A stretch of DNA of 64,000 nucleotides, from positions 33,812,027 to 33,876,026 of the forward strand of contig CM035233.1 of the NCBI GenBank assembly GCA_020226215.1, given 5' to 3'. This document shows positions 26,201-38,591 of this stretch, one piece after another. Position numbers and translations under genes: made by a program. Every line of letters begins with the position of its first letter. The first letter of the stretch is position 1. The DNA is from Sindora glabra. Taxonomy: Eukaryota > Streptophyta > Magnoliopsida > Fabales > Fabaceae. The notes under the pieces are model-generated. The model was not told the origin of the DNA and ran no database searches. It saw nothing but the letters and a program-made list of their open reading frames with translations.

Positions 26201-26868
26201 CTAGTGAGTGTGGAGAGAGAGGGAGAACCGGATTTTTTTTTTTATAAAGGGGGGGAGTCGACATAATACACGAAAAAGCATCCAGCCAGACATATTTTAA
26301 ACAGAGACGGCAGGCAAATTTTAGAATAAAAAAAAGGGGTGCCGTCTTACTACTAAATACGAGAAAGAAAATTAAATGTAGCTTTGGAAAATAATTTCAC
26401 ACTCCTTACGCTAATTAAGCTAATAATCTTTATCCTTGATTTAAACTCAAGTACATCTTAACCATTAATTTAATTTTACTATTTATTTTCACAAAACTAA
26501 CTTTATGATCTCAATTTCATTATTCAATATATATATATTTGTAATAACTTGATAAATATATAAATATTAAAATAAATATTTCAATTCCCCCATAATTTCT
26601 AAAAATAATTTATTAAATACAACAATTTATTTTATAAATTCTTGCACTCATAATTTTTGGAGTATTTTCAACTTGTAGAAAATTTCTTAAAAAAATCATT
26701 TTGAACTAATCTTAGATTATTATAGCCATATACAAAAATAAATAAATTTCAAATATTATCATAAATATTATTTATAACATTCAAAAACCTTTAAAATGAA
26801 AAAAAATTTAAAATCAAATAGTAACCAGATAAATAAATATCGAAATATATAAAACGTGAGATGTTACA
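23279..26868 (-). mobile_element. Solo long LTR, copy A, with TTTAA target duplications
   Basis: 3,590 bp starting TGTCATAGCC and ending GATGTTACA on the plus strand. TTTAA occurs immediately before (23274-23278) and after (26869-26873). The flanks on both sides belong to LTR H. No internal retroviral-like region is present, so this is a solo LTR. Homologous blocks in the same order occur in copies B, C and D. On the minus strand, 26241-26250 is a TATA box. The GC-richer block 25780-26330 contains two overlapping open frames (25789-26028 plus and 25884-26264 minus) that look like LTR sequence rather than genes. Confidence 0.88.
26241..26250 (-). promoter_or_regulatory. TATA box of LTR A
   Basis: The minus strand reads CCTTTATAAA, followed by an A tract and a CT-rich stretch. 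This fits a U3/R promoter in the LTR's own orientation. Confidence 0.6.
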
Positions 26869-27154
26869 TTTAACGTTTAAATATTTAGTTTCTTTCTTCT
26901 TTCAATTATTCTTTACTAATCTTCGTTCTCTCATTCCATCATGTTTATTTATTTTCTTAACCCCTATCATATGAAATTTCTTATTTCTATTTCATTGTAA
27001 AAATTAATTATCACTTGCACAACATCTTATCTTATTTTTTTTATTACAACAATTTATCTCTATCTTGTAAAATTTTTATTTTAAAATTTTGTCATCATAT
27101 TTAATTAATTATTTTTCACATCAATAAATTTTTAAATTCAAAAGGGATGTGATA

Positions 27155-27336
27155 ATACTTCCTCTTCAAAAGAATTTATTCACGAATTCTTAGGAGTTCA
27201 TTGATCTAATAATGCTACAAAAATATGTCAATGTTTCCAAGTGACTTCCTCTATACCGAGTCATTCCTAATCACTTTTCTAAATCATGGCATTAACCTCT
27301 AATTCTAAATTATAGGTCTAACCCCCATATACTAGA
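27155..27336 (-). pseudogene. Ty3/gypsy chromovirus pol 3' end: chromodomain remnant and polypurine tract
   Basis: Read on the minus strand, this runs towards LTR H. At 27234-27267 the bases closely resemble the chromodomain segment coding for a 'W(R/N)(N/H)HS.EEATWE' type sequence, here decayed to NDSV-EEVTWK-like codons. Further on, about 27160-27195 resembles the common plant polyprotein ending in which codons for an 'FEDEILL.G'-type tail run into GAAGAGGAAGTAT, a purine-rich tract. LTR H then starts as TATCACATCCC. Stop codons and frame breaks are frequent. The order chromodomain, polypurine tract, 3' LTR is that of Tekay/Del-type chromoviruses, which also have multi-kilobase LTRs. The upstream part was displaced by insertion of LTR F. 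Confidence 0.62.
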
Positions 27337-28240
27337 TGTTACACTTTTTTAAAATATAATAATTTAGAATTTGTGTTGTAGAGGGAATAATTAAAATTCC
27401 TAGTATGCTTTTGCTTAGGCTAAAAATTATATGTGTACATTAAAATTTTAATGAATAGATACAAATGAATTACAAGGTGAAGAAATAAAAGTTGATGATT
27501 AAGTAAATATTGGAATAAAGATTTTGTTGTAAATAAGTGAGAAAGGTTAAGTAAAGTAGCAAATGTCGTTATTATTAGTAAGTATCTGAGAATGGAGAAG
27601 ATTTAGGAAACATTTCAAAAAATACCCTTAGACATTATTCCCAATTTTATGATCACCCTTATCTTTTCCCCTTTCATTTTTCCTAAATCTCACAAGCCCT
27701 ATTCTTAAAATTCTCTTAACTTCTTCATTTTCTTATCAAATTTGGTAAGACCAAGTGCAATCTTCTTTAATTTCTCCATTTAAGTGAGGTAGGAACATCT
27801 TTGTTATTAATATTCATTCTCATATATCTTTTGGTTTGATGAAATTTGAGGCATTTTGGTTCTAGTGAATATTTGGAAACTTAACTTAAGGAATCCTTGA
27901 TTTAGGCATGATTAATGTTAAAAACCATAAAATCTAATTTCTTTGCATTCTTCTTTATTCTAAGTGAGTAGATAGTCCACTTTTTTTTTTTTTCTAAATT
28001 CCAAGAATTTAAGAATAAATTGCATATTCTAGGCTTTTATGGATATATGGATATAAGTGCCTGATTAATGTCTTGTTTGATGATGTTTGCTTAGTTTAAT
28101 GACAGAAATGGTAATAATAGCATAAGATTGCTATGTATTTATTAATTCATGAGGTTTGCTTGAGTAATTAATGCATTTAAAGAGATAAACTTTCAGGTAA
28201 ACAATAAAATTTTTAAAGAACCTATAAATTTTTAGGTAAT

Positions 28241-28535
28241 TGTTGACTAGCTAGTTGACCATGTCTTAGAATGTGTAATCTAGGGGGATGTAATATTGGG
28301 GGAATATAGTCAACCATATAGTTGACTATGTGGCCATGAGCTACTCTTTAGAGGTTAACAGTTGATTATGGACTCCCAAGAAACTTTTTGATGCTTTATA
28401 GTTAACTATTAAGCTTCATTAAGCTTTAGAATTATGCTAAGACTCTAGTAATTAACTACTAGTCGACTATAGACCCTATAGTTATTCTATTGGGCTCTTA
28501 TGGTCAATTATATAATCGACTATACCTAATTTACT
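28241..28535. repeat. TAGTCGACTA-type palindrome array in LTR F
   Basis: At least eight near-palindromic boxes lie in 300 bp. The intact TAGTCGACTA is at 28460-28469 and a near-intact TAATCGACTA at 28513-28522. The others are GTTGACTA, GTCAACCATA, GTTAACTA and GTTGATTA forms that differ mostly by C-to-T or G-to-A at the central CpG. Confidence 0.7.
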
Positions 28536-28911
28536 TTATATTATGATAATACACAAGGGTTTAATGTGGGGTTTATGGTTCTTAATCACCAAGATAAGAC
28601 ATAATATGGTAATTCTGAGTTAATTAGATGAAAATGTGAACATGAAATGAGAAATCAAGGTTTGATGCTATATGATATGTAACAAGGAAACATTTATTGT
28701 ATTGTTATAAAAAAAATGAGTCTTAGACATTTTGTGATACATAATATGTGGTATAATTGCATTTAATTATGCATTGATAAGATGTCATGAGATATATAGC
28801 TATGCATTGAGGCTTGGCATTATCACAAAAATATGATGAAAATATCTAAAGATATGAAATGAGAAAGAAATATATTGTAACTTGTGATACGAGAAATGTG
28901 ATGAGGGAGAT

Positions 28912-30577
28912 GATATTATTAGGAATTCGGATTATCATATACAGCAGAAATTTAAAATTTAATTCGAATTCTACCTAAGATCCATGCAAAAAAAAAACAT
29001 AAATCAATGATTAGGATTTTACCTATTGGGCACTCATGTTTCTACTGATCAAAACTTGAGAGCGGATGAATCAAATGCTAGTCGGAAGGTACAGCATTTC
29101 TACAGTATTCACACGGAGTGAATAACGACCTCTCACCCTCCATGAATCTGCTAGGATGTGTTTTTCTCTTTCGGAATTAGGATTGGATGTTTTCTGAGTG
29201 ATTTAGGGTTTGCATGGAAGCTTTGAATGTGTTGTTAATGTGCTGCCCTCAAGTCCTTTTTTATAGAACTTAGGCAAGCTATAATCTTAGTCTAACTAGG
29301 ATAATGCTTCTAAAATCCTAATCACACTTAACAACTCATCTTATCCTTATCCTAAAGATAATGGGGAGAGATAGGACTTATCTATTAATTATCTAATATT
29401 AAATAATAATATTATCTCATAATATAAATATCTTAATATTAGATAATTGCATATAGTTATCAAATATTAAAATAATATTATCTCATAATATATTTATCTA
29501 ATATCTGATAAGATAATTATTTGATATTACTTTAATATCAAATAATATCACATAATATATATATATTACATGAATTTATTATTCTTAATAATATATATAT
29601 GCACGAAAATAAATCTAATTAATTGGATATTAATATAATTAAAATCTAATTAATTATTGTCTTATTCCTACTCCTTTTGTGTGATCTTGTAAGTTTTTAC
29701 TACGTTGACAATGACTTATTATTGAGCCATAGACAGTAAGCAGTATCTAGCAATACATCACTGTCACTCAAGTAGTAAGAATATCTGTGATTCGACATTC
29801 ACCTAATACATGATCAACGTTTTGCATCATAACCCTTTTGTAATAATATCCAAATTGAACTAGAGGCAAGGAATGTGTCATCCTCGTTAATGTTCAATTT
29901 ATATTTCTTGATACTGGATAGACTTAAAATAAATGATTAATATCATATATTAATTCAATTGAGCATGGCCATGCATTTCTAAGTTTCACTCAATCAAGAA
30001 GCCTAAGGATATTTCTCTTTTATACAAGAGTAACAAAATTCCATCTACATCACTTACTCCCCTCTATACGATTTATGACACACCCAATCAATGCCCTACT
30101 TATCATCCTGATTAAAGGTGACATAGGACAATATTAAAGTGAGTAATTCATCATGTAGGGAACCGTAGTGACTTCAGGTCAAAGGTTTATGCGTATTTGT
30201 GATCATATGAGAATAACTTCTGACACGTCTATCCATACAATATTCTCATAATAGGTCAGTTCAGTACATTGTTCACTAACAATATACTTATGTATTGACT
30301 TGATATCACATATCCATGATTCGTAATCATCAGTCACTATATATGCTAGTCTTGATGTATTATTACTATCCTTTTCGTAATAATACTTGACTAGGGGCAT
30401 TTTAGGAATAGCAAAGCTATTCTAAGGATAATTATTATATTAAGTTATAAATTGCGCATAATAATAATAAAATTATAAAAAAATATAATAATTAAATTAC
30501 CTAAAATAAAATATCATACATTGTGTATAACTTCAATTATCTATATGATTTGTTCTAGGACACACACCAACAGATAT
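28912..30577 (-). mobile_element. Copia-type solo LTR with GATAT target duplications
   Basis: GATAT at 28912-28916 and 30573-30577 flanks a 1,656-bp LTR (28917-30572). The outer end reads CACACACCAACA (minus-strand start TGTTGGTGTG). The other end reads TATTAGGAATTC, a one-base decay of TGTTAGGAATTC, so the ends are near-inverted TGTTGG/CCTAACA. There is one LTR and no interior, so it is solo. On the minus strand a TATA box (29255-29265) precedes a region rich in CATTC and AACC motifs. The 65-codon frame at 30203-30400 is LTR sequence, not a gene. The superfamily is inferred from LTR style only. Confidence 0.82.
29255..29265 (-). promoter_or_regulatory. TATA box of the nested solo LTR
   Basis: The minus strand reads TATAAAAAAGG within a GTTCTATAAAAAAGGACTTG context. 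The position fits the U3/R border of this LTR. Confidence 0.65.
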
Positions 30578-30616
30578 GAACACCAAATGCCTAATTCCTA
30601 GTATATTGCTTATGAA

Positions 30617-30692
30617 AGGTATAAGGTGGACCTTGGAGGTATAAGGATGGGCTTGGGGAGGGTATAAGGTTAACCTAGGAGTCATAAGGAGG
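30617..30692 (+). repeat. About 23-bp minisatellite GGTATAAGG...
   Basis: Three GGTATAAGG-headed units and a diverged fourth (GTCATAAGG), each followed by a TGGACCTTGGA-like half, lie in LTR F just beyond the nested solo LTR. Confidence 0.65.
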
Positions 30693-31338
30693 TTTAATTA
30701 TTTTTATTATTAAATGTCTTGCATTATGCTATATAAATGAAATTGAAATGTCTTTGGCTATTCTTATGTGATACATTATGATGATATGATAATGATTGAG
30801 TCTCTTATGACTAATTGAAATTGAATTGATAAATTTTAGTGCTTGTGTGATAAGATTTATAGAAGGATAGTTTGGTTGGTAGGTTGATATATTATTTATG
30901 ATTACTTTTACTAGAGTATCTACTCATTAAGCCTTAAACTTATTCCTTTGCATTTCATTTTATAGATACATATGTCAAGTCTTTACTACCACCTCTTTAA
31001 AACTAGATTTATTAGAAGTTCCTTTAGAATGGTTCTAATAACATAGACATCTATTAGATAGAAGTATATTTTAGGGCTTTATTTTATATAAACATTTGGG
31101 TAGAGGATTTTTAAACTAAATCCTTCTTAAGTTAAAAGAATTATAAGCAAACCTAACTTTTTTATATTTTGTAAACTTTGTTGATAAGTAATGGAATGTC
31201 TTTTCTTCTTTAACATTGTTTTCCTTCCTTATATGCATCTTAGTTAAATAGTTAGAATAATGATGAATCAATGTGATTAGACTAGTGGAATCTGGATAAT
31301 GAATTTCATATTGATCATGACTCGTTAAGGTGTTGACA

Positions 31339-33425
31339 TTAAGCAATAAAATTTGTCACCTATCCAAGGGTAGACAAATTTACCATCTAAGCTTGTATTA
31401 GGGATCCCAATGACACTCCCTCCATTACGTTTTTATTTTAATATTCCTTAGCCCTTTTCTTATACTATCATTACTTTATATGGATTTCATCTTTTCATAA
31501 AAACTAATGATTTTAAGTCTATAACACAAGCTTGCAAAAATGTTTGGCATATCTTTATCTAAGGAAGCTATATATTTTACATCATTTTTCTTAGTATAAC
31601 TTACTTAAGATTTCAAGATTACACAAATATCAAATAACTCATATCAATGGTTTGTAGAATTTACTCTTATATTTTCTTTCACTTATCCTTCCATTATAAC
31701 TACATAGTAAATATACAATCATCCTTTTCTCAAACCCTTTATACTATTAAAGCTTAATTCCTATTATACCTAGGTTACATGCATATGTCTGTAATCTCTT
31801 TACAAAATTAACCTTACAGAACAACCTATTCTCCTATAGATTATGGCATCCAACTCATTTGATTGAAATGAATTATACCATAAGGGTGATAGTCGCATCT
31901 TGGATTCCAATCTACTAAGAGGCTCTTCTTACCAAATGCAAAAAAAAAAAAAACCTAAAAAAATCCTTATTAGCATTCTAAACCATATATATGCATAACA
32001 CGATTCTTAGTTTAATGATGTCTTATAATACCTCAATATGCATTACTATTAGTCATCCTTTTTAGAATAATCTTATGTAACAATTATAAATCAAGCATTG
32101 TCAAATACAAAAAAACTCCTAATTACCTAAAATCTTTAGTTAGGGGGTCACACATAATAGATTATCATGAACTTGCCTCTTATATTTTATATTTCTATAA
32201 CCCTATTTCTTCACTATGAGTTTCATAATGCTGCATAGGTAATTAGCTCTTTCCATAATAATGTAATTGACTTGAGGTCAGTAGTAATAATACCTATAAC
32301 CATGAAAGCATGAATATTGATATTAATTCCCTTAATAAAAATACATTGATAGTATTTAATAGTAATATTATTATTATTTATACTAGTATAAGTGATACTA
32401 TTGATAAGAGTAACAATAACAACATTAACAATAATAATACCTATAGTATACGCACAATATGAAAGTCACTTGTCAGTTTACTCATAAAGATACAAGTATT
32501 TCGAATTATGCCATAATTAAGGATTAGCTAATATTTTGATGTCTTATGAATCATTAAACAACTATTCCTCATAAATGCCACCTTTATGTATGTTCTTTAA
32601 CATACATTATTTCTACCCTCCAATTGGTTTTCAAAATAGAGCTCATATTTTAACACAATTCATTATATTGAATCTTCTAGTCAATAATGATTCATGAACA
32701 ATTAAATGAACAAGGCCTATGAAAGCCATATGTTACCAAGATTGGTAAATTGACATTGTTGTTATATAGTTATCATGATCCAAGTCTAAAATACCATGAC
32801 CAGTGTAATGATGCATAACTAATATTAATATTCTAACCAGATGTCCTTACAAGCTTTTGAGACATTTTGAATTCATTTACTTTCTTAACTTTACTAAGAT
32901 TATAAACAAGCATTTATAAAAAAAATAATACTACTTTCACATGCATAAGCAAGTTTAAAATATAATTTATATATACTAAAAGATATTTATATAAGAGTGT
33001 GAAATTTTTGAAAATATAATTTATGCATAAGTATTATTAAAAGGTATAACCCCTAACTAAGACCAATTTTTTTCTATTCATTGTCTTTCTCAAGATTTGA
33101 TTCCATAGATAAGGAAGAAGGAGAAGTTGGCATGTTAATTAAGCTAGAATTTCTAGTTGTGCCCTCTAATGAATGGATTCATTAAATGGAATTGGCTAAG
33201 AAAGCGTTAGACTTAGAATATATTTTTCAAAATTTTACAATGTAATCTACTTAGAGATCCCTTGTAGACATTTAAAGTTTATAGCAAAATATTATTTGGA
33301 AAGTTCCCTATGATGAAAGAAAGGTTTTTGCATAGGTGTTAGTCATTCTCGTAGGATCCATATTCTAAATCTACAAATAAAATATAATAGAAAGAATATG
33401 AGTATTGAAATACTCAATGGATGAC
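31339..33425. other. AT-rich, probable decayed retroelement, not resolved
   Basis: The position to the right of the chromodomain remnant and LTR F suggests old polyprotein sequence. I could not read any reverse transcriptase or integrase motif on either strand, so no call is made. Confidence 0.3.
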
Positions 33426-33695
33426 TACTCTTCTCCTTTTTCTAAAAAAATTTCAAATAAAATATCAAATATATATAATAGTGTATAACAATTGATTAAA
33501 GCTTTTATGTACTTATTGTAGGTTTTATGTATAATAATAGTGTATAACAAGATCAAATAATTATAATTGTGTATAATACTCTTCTCCTTTTTCCAAAAAA
33601 ATTTCAAATAAAAGATCAAATATATATAATAGTGTATAACAATTGATTAAAGCTTTTATGTACTTATTGTAACTTTTATGTATAATAATTATTGA
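33426..33695 (+). repeat. 151-bp tandem duplication
   Basis: A block starting TACTCTTCTCC at 33426 repeats at 33577 with very few changes over more than 110 bp. The high identity contrasts with the decayed surroundings. The minus-strand open frame at 33425-33619 arises from it. Confidence 0.85.
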
Positions 33696-33941
33696 GTTTA
33701 TTAAAGAAAATAGCTATAATTGGTATATAAGTTTCACCATATATCTTTAATTTAACCTATCTTTTGCTACCTTAGGCATAAACCCATCAATCTTATCTCT
33801 CAAACCCTTACCATGCCTTTTCTTCTTTGTGAAGAATGCCTATCTCCCTTTTACAAATTATATTTATAATGAACAATAATGAGATCCCATAAGCATTAAT
33901 TATTTATTTCATTGAGTATGGTTAAAATATCAACCATGCCA

Positions 33942-35072
33942 TAAAGGAGTGTTTAGTTAGTAGAATATTTTTAATATTCTTAGGAATGTTTCAAAGGAAT
34001 ATGATATTTCTATATTTAGTTCAAGGTTTGAAAATATTCTATTAGAGGGAGATAGGTATCCTAAATTTTCATAAGATAGGAATGTTGATATTAAAATAAA
34101 AGGATGTAATTATTCTCACATTTAATTCTCTCTCTTATTTATTACTTTATTAAATAATTTTTAATTTAAATTAGGAAATAATTATCATTTAATTTTAAAA
34201 ATATTTTTATTATTAAAAAATACAATGATATTAATTTATTTAACTATGATTTCATTTTATTATTATTCCTAATGTTTGAAAGATTATTTTCATATTTTTA
34301 TATATACACATAATTTTTTTTTGTAGAATAATACAATAGGTTTGGAATTTCTTTTAAAAAAATGCATACTTATACATAAAAATATGAAACAATAATATTT
34401 TTATACTAGAAAAGAAGCTACAATGTAAAATAAGTATTAGTATGAAATATAATTATAGAAATGATTTAATGGTGAAAATTTATAATTTTGTAAAAGGAGA
34501 AATGTCAAGTATATTTAATACTATAATAATAATAATTTAAATAAATTATAACAAATAAATAACTAATTTATGTAGAGCCTATCCTTAGGTAGGATTATAG
34601 TGTCTAGTTGCTATCAAAGGTAGGAACCAAATTCTATTCTAAATAAAAAATATATTAATTGTCAAAATATAATATATCAAATATTAAAATATAATAAAAT
34701 ATAAAATATTTTTATATATATTTTAATAAATTTTTAAATGTTAAATATCAAGATTTAATTTATTACATGTTAAAAAATTTTAATTATTTATTTAGTTTTA
34801 AATAAAAGTATGATTTATTATACTATATTTTATAATAAAAAATTTAATAAGAGTATTTTTGAAATAATTTTAAAATTTTTAAGAATATCAAATATGAACA
34901 AAACATAATAATATAATATATATGGAAATTCAATAAAATATTCTTAAAAAAATTTATAGTAAACCAAGCATAAAAATGTTACATTCCTATTCATTAAATT
35001 CCCGTGAATCATATTCCTTAAAATGTACACTTTTTTAAGAGTATAAGATTCTATGAACCAAACTCCACTTAA
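33942..35072. mobile_element. PIF/Harbinger-like non-autonomous DNA transposon
   Basis: TAA at 33942-33944 and 35070-35072 flanks a 1,125-bp element whose ends form an imperfect inverted repeat of about 21 bp (15 matches). The ends contain GGAGTGTTTAGTT on the left and AACCAAACTCC on the right, the G-rich 'GTTTGG' ends and three-base TAA/TTA duplications typical of this superfamily. A second inner similarity (GGAATGTT near 33991, ACATTCCTATTC near 34981) supports an extended inverted repeat. No transposase reading frame remains. Confidence 0.72.
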
Positions 35073-38000
35073 GAGTTTTATTAACAAAATTTGCCATTTT
35101 CATGTATTTTACTTTTATCATCACATATTATCATGTTCAAGCTTGATATACAACATTTCCATTTAGGGTAATGAAAACACTTAACTCTCTTGAATAATTA
35201 TCTATTATAACTCAAATATCATTAATTATATCATAAACTTTAATTCCCTGTGATATTTCTTAACAAGAAATATCAAATATTTAGCTTGCTAGCTATGTGA
35301 ATACTCCCAGAGTTTGCTATCTTTGAAGCTTTCAAATTAACTCAAAATTTTACTAAAATTTTATTTAATACTTATAACATATTACTATTTATCAAATATT
35401 AATTATTTTATAACTTTCTCATTCACAAGTACTTTTCATATAGTACCAAAAATACAAAATTCAAAATAGGAGAGCACATGAGTTGTTGCAATGAAAGCCC
35501 ATTTTTAATGCTTAAATCACTTCCAATTATTATCAAATTTTTATACAATATCCCTAATATATTAAATAATGGAAAAATTTAATTATTTTACAAAAATATC
35601 ATGTTGGTACTATTCATACAGAACTAAATATACAAGATTGCTAAAACCAGGTGGTTTTGGAGTTATTATAAAAAAAGAGCCTTCTTAGCATCCAAATCAA
35701 TTTCAATTACCATCAAATTTTTATGCAAGCTTACTAACACGTAATAGCCAAAGAACATCAATTATATTAAATTTTCTCAATCAAAATATTACACAAATGA
35801 CACCAAACTTCAAAACATAGAACCTATAATTCTATTTTGAACTCTTATAACCAAAGTCCATAAAAATTTAACTTTTATATCTTTAAAACTTTCTAAAAAT
35901 TCCTAATTCTTTCCACATCCATCCTAACATTATTTTTAATATTAAAATACTAAAAATTAAAGTTTTAACAACTCTTAACCGTTAATACCAAAGAGTATCA
36001 TAAAACACACTATTATCCTCCCTTGAAAGTTTTGTTTCTAAACTTAACAAAACCTTATCGTCATCTCTTAAGGAAACTTAGTGAATCCTTTCTTATCAAT
36101 ATTGACATTAAAATACCAATATCATATCATCATACTAACATATATATAATGCCAAAACTAAATCATATAGTACCACCATAAATTAATTTAATATCTATAC
36201 TAGCATATATTATCATATTTTTCACTTTTCATGAGAAAACTCAAAAGAACAGGGGATAGTTGCCACTCATCTTAAATTTTTTATTCTCAAACCTTTCAAA
36301 AGACCTCTTGGAGTAGTAACTTCACTAAAATAAATTAAGTTTTACAGAGAACAATTTTTTGTCAAAAATGGCCTCAAATGCCTTATATAGAACTCTAATA
36401 TAAAGCTTCTTTCATAAGCTACTTCTTTTTCTTTTTTTGTAAAAAATTTAGTGACAAATGGCACATGGTGCATGACTATTTAGGGCTATAAATTAAATGT
36501 TAATCTTCTCATAACCATTTAAATTTGGTAAAATATATTGTCTAGAAGCAAACACTAGCAAATGTCTTTAACTTTTTGCTTATTCACCTAATTGCCATTG
36601 GCTTCTTCCACAAGCAAAAATTTGGTGACAAATGGAACATGGTGCATGATTATTTAGGGTTGGAAAGAAAATGTTAATCTTCTTATACCTATTTAAATTT
36701 TGCCAAATATATTGTCTAGAAGCAAATACTAACAAATATCTTTAACTTTTGATTTATTCACCTGATTGCTATTAACTTCCTCCATAAGCTTTAGCTTTGT
36801 TTGAGCCTTTTCTTATTAACTTATAAGGTCAAATTTGGGTCTAAAAATTTTGAGCCAAATTAGCCTAAATGAACCAAATTAATTTATCTTAAATTTAAGC
36901 CTTATGTTTAGGTTTTTAGCTTGCTCAGGCCCTAATTTTCTATTAAGCTTTTATAAATTTTCCTAAACTTAGTATTAGATTTTTAATTAGATTTTGACTC
37001 ATACTAGTGTCAAATATATTTTTTGAAAAAATTCTAGTTAAATGTATATTCAAACTATTTTTATAATTTACCTGAATTTCATTTAATTATCTTATTAGTA
37101 TTTAGGGCATTTTTTGGTTAAAATTCCTTTTTAGAATTTCAATCAACAAATGTTTCTAGTTTAATCTATATCCTTTAAACTCTTATTATTTTGATAGTAT
37201 ATTTGCATACCTTTCTTAATTGTTTTTTCCTTATTTTAATTCCTTTAAAGTTTGCAAGCTCTCCTTAAAGTCCAATTCATAGCTCTGTACATTATTCCTT
37301 TTACCATTATATCCTTCTAATTATTCATATGCCATTACAACTAATATCACTCGCTTAATTGCAAAACTAATTACTTACTCCTTCATATGATCAAATCTTA
37401 CCCAAAATTTCATAATTCTTCATATATACTCATTATCTATAAATCCATCTTAGTCCCATGATGGCACAAACTTATGGGGCTTATATTAGTTTGATAGGTA
37501 TGGTCATCTATTACTGCACTCTTGATAGTATAACCTTTTGAACTACTTAATCAATTAAGTCATGTCACTCTACTATTTTTGTGAACATTATGGAATTTCT
37601 TGAAGGTTAATTTAGCCACCTGCAATTGCCATATCACAATCTTTAGGCATTCACTTATCATTATTATGTTATTAGACTATCAGACTTGTGCTTGTAGCTT
37701 AATCATCTCATAATCAGTAATTCCTTAAGCTAGAACTCTTATTTTTATTATCCTTTGGTCAAACAATAGAAGTATGTATAAGGCATCTTATAGCATCTAA
37801 CTCATCTGTTCCCACCATTATAGTATTTTAAGGTTCATGGGCTCACATGCACCCACATAGAGTACTTCTTGTATTAATAATGCTTATAGGAATTTGATCT
37901 ATATTTTTATAAAATAATTAGGAATTTATAACTTTTACTACCTTTTATTCTAGTATCTTAGCCTTCAAATGAAGTAAGCTAAAGCCCACTTGCTTAAAGT

Positions 38001-38591
38001 GAAATTTAGCACCATTTTGAATAATGAGTGAACCATCCATGCACTATTGGAGTTCACAAAGATTAATTAGGTGACTTCTTTATGCTTTAAGCAATTATCT
38101 CTCAAAATTCCTTATTTTAACATTCAACTTGAATTATAGTTTAGGCTATTGTTATAACATTTTAAACATTGCAATACTTAAGCATCATCCCATTAATGCA
38201 TGATTGAGGCCATTTCAAATAATTCATACATATGATAGCAGTCATTTGATCATTTTCCTTGAATTAAGAAAGTAAAAAAACAAGTATAATTATCAATTTC
38301 TAGAATAGACAACCATTCACCAATTCACTTTAGATATAATCATTATTTAAACTAAAGTTTATCACTTATTAAACATAAAAGATACTCACTCAGATTATCC
38401 TTAGTTACTTGTGGTTGAAAGTGGCCTAGGAAAATTATAGTGTATAAAAAAATAATAAATCCAAGTAAACCTTTCCTTTTGATAATTGTCAGCTAAATAT
38501 TAGAGGCTTGGTTTCTTACACCATTTGGAAATTGGTAAAACATGATTTCAAACAAAATGCACCTTTATACCCTAAACCATGCTTTGATACT
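35073..38591 (-). mobile_element. Probable decayed long LTR or leader, minus orientation
   Basis: The minus strand at 36381-36390 reads CTATATAAGG, a promoter-like TATA box, followed downstream by CAACTATCCCC-like leader sequence. Two tandem arrays lie nearby (35430-35790, weak, and 36442-36789). The right edge is next to a primer-binding-site-like motif at 38592-38603. No LTR ends or target duplication were identified, so the boundaries are only bracketing positions. Confidence 0.35.
36442..36789 (+). repeat. 174-bp tandem duplication
   Basis: The block beginning AAAATTT(A/G)GTGACAAATGG near 36443 recurs at 36617. It includes shared ACATGGTGCATGA, TTGTCTAGAAGCAAA and TTCACCT(A/G)ATTGC segments, and the copies are about 85% alike. 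It lies just right of the TATA-like site. Confidence 0.8.

Larger units (their letters stand above)
12122..27154 (-). mobile_element. Long LTR copy H, the outer host of nested insertions
   Basis: Pieces at 12122-12362, 16072-16517, 22899-23278 and 26874-27154 join into one long-LTR-like sequence once the nested elements are removed. The right end reads GATGTGATA, which on the minus strand is TATCACATCCC, a decayed form of the family's TGTCACATCCC start. Next to it lie a purine-rich tract and a chromodomain remnant, so H is a 3' LTR of a minus-strand Ty3/gypsy chromovirus. Insertions are E (12363-16071), a non-coding LTR element (16518-22893, TAAGA duplications) and A (23279-26868, TTTAA duplications). 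The left end is uncertain. Confidence 0.62.
27337..31338 (+). mobile_element. Long LTR copy F, interrupted by a solo LTR
   Basis: Starts TGTTACAC and ends GATCATGACTCGTTAAGGTGTTGACA-like, parallel to the end of copy E. The blocks after the start (CCTAAATCTCACAAGCCC, AAGTGAGGTAGGAAC) and near the end (GTATCTACTCATTAAGCC) match copies E and G in order. Without the nested 1.66-kb element and its duplication it is about 2.34 kb, shorter than A or E. No matching target duplication was seen (CTAGA and TTAAG). Confidence 0.68.

Noticed and set aside
25789..26264. Overlapping open frames of 79 and 126 codons in a GC-richer block
   Set aside because: The block is the promoter-proximal part of solo LTR A, and its counterparts in copies B and C are not open.
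30203..30400. 65-codon open frame with acceptable composition
   Set aside because: It lies wholly within the GATAT-flanked solo LTR, has no homology that I recognise, and is short.
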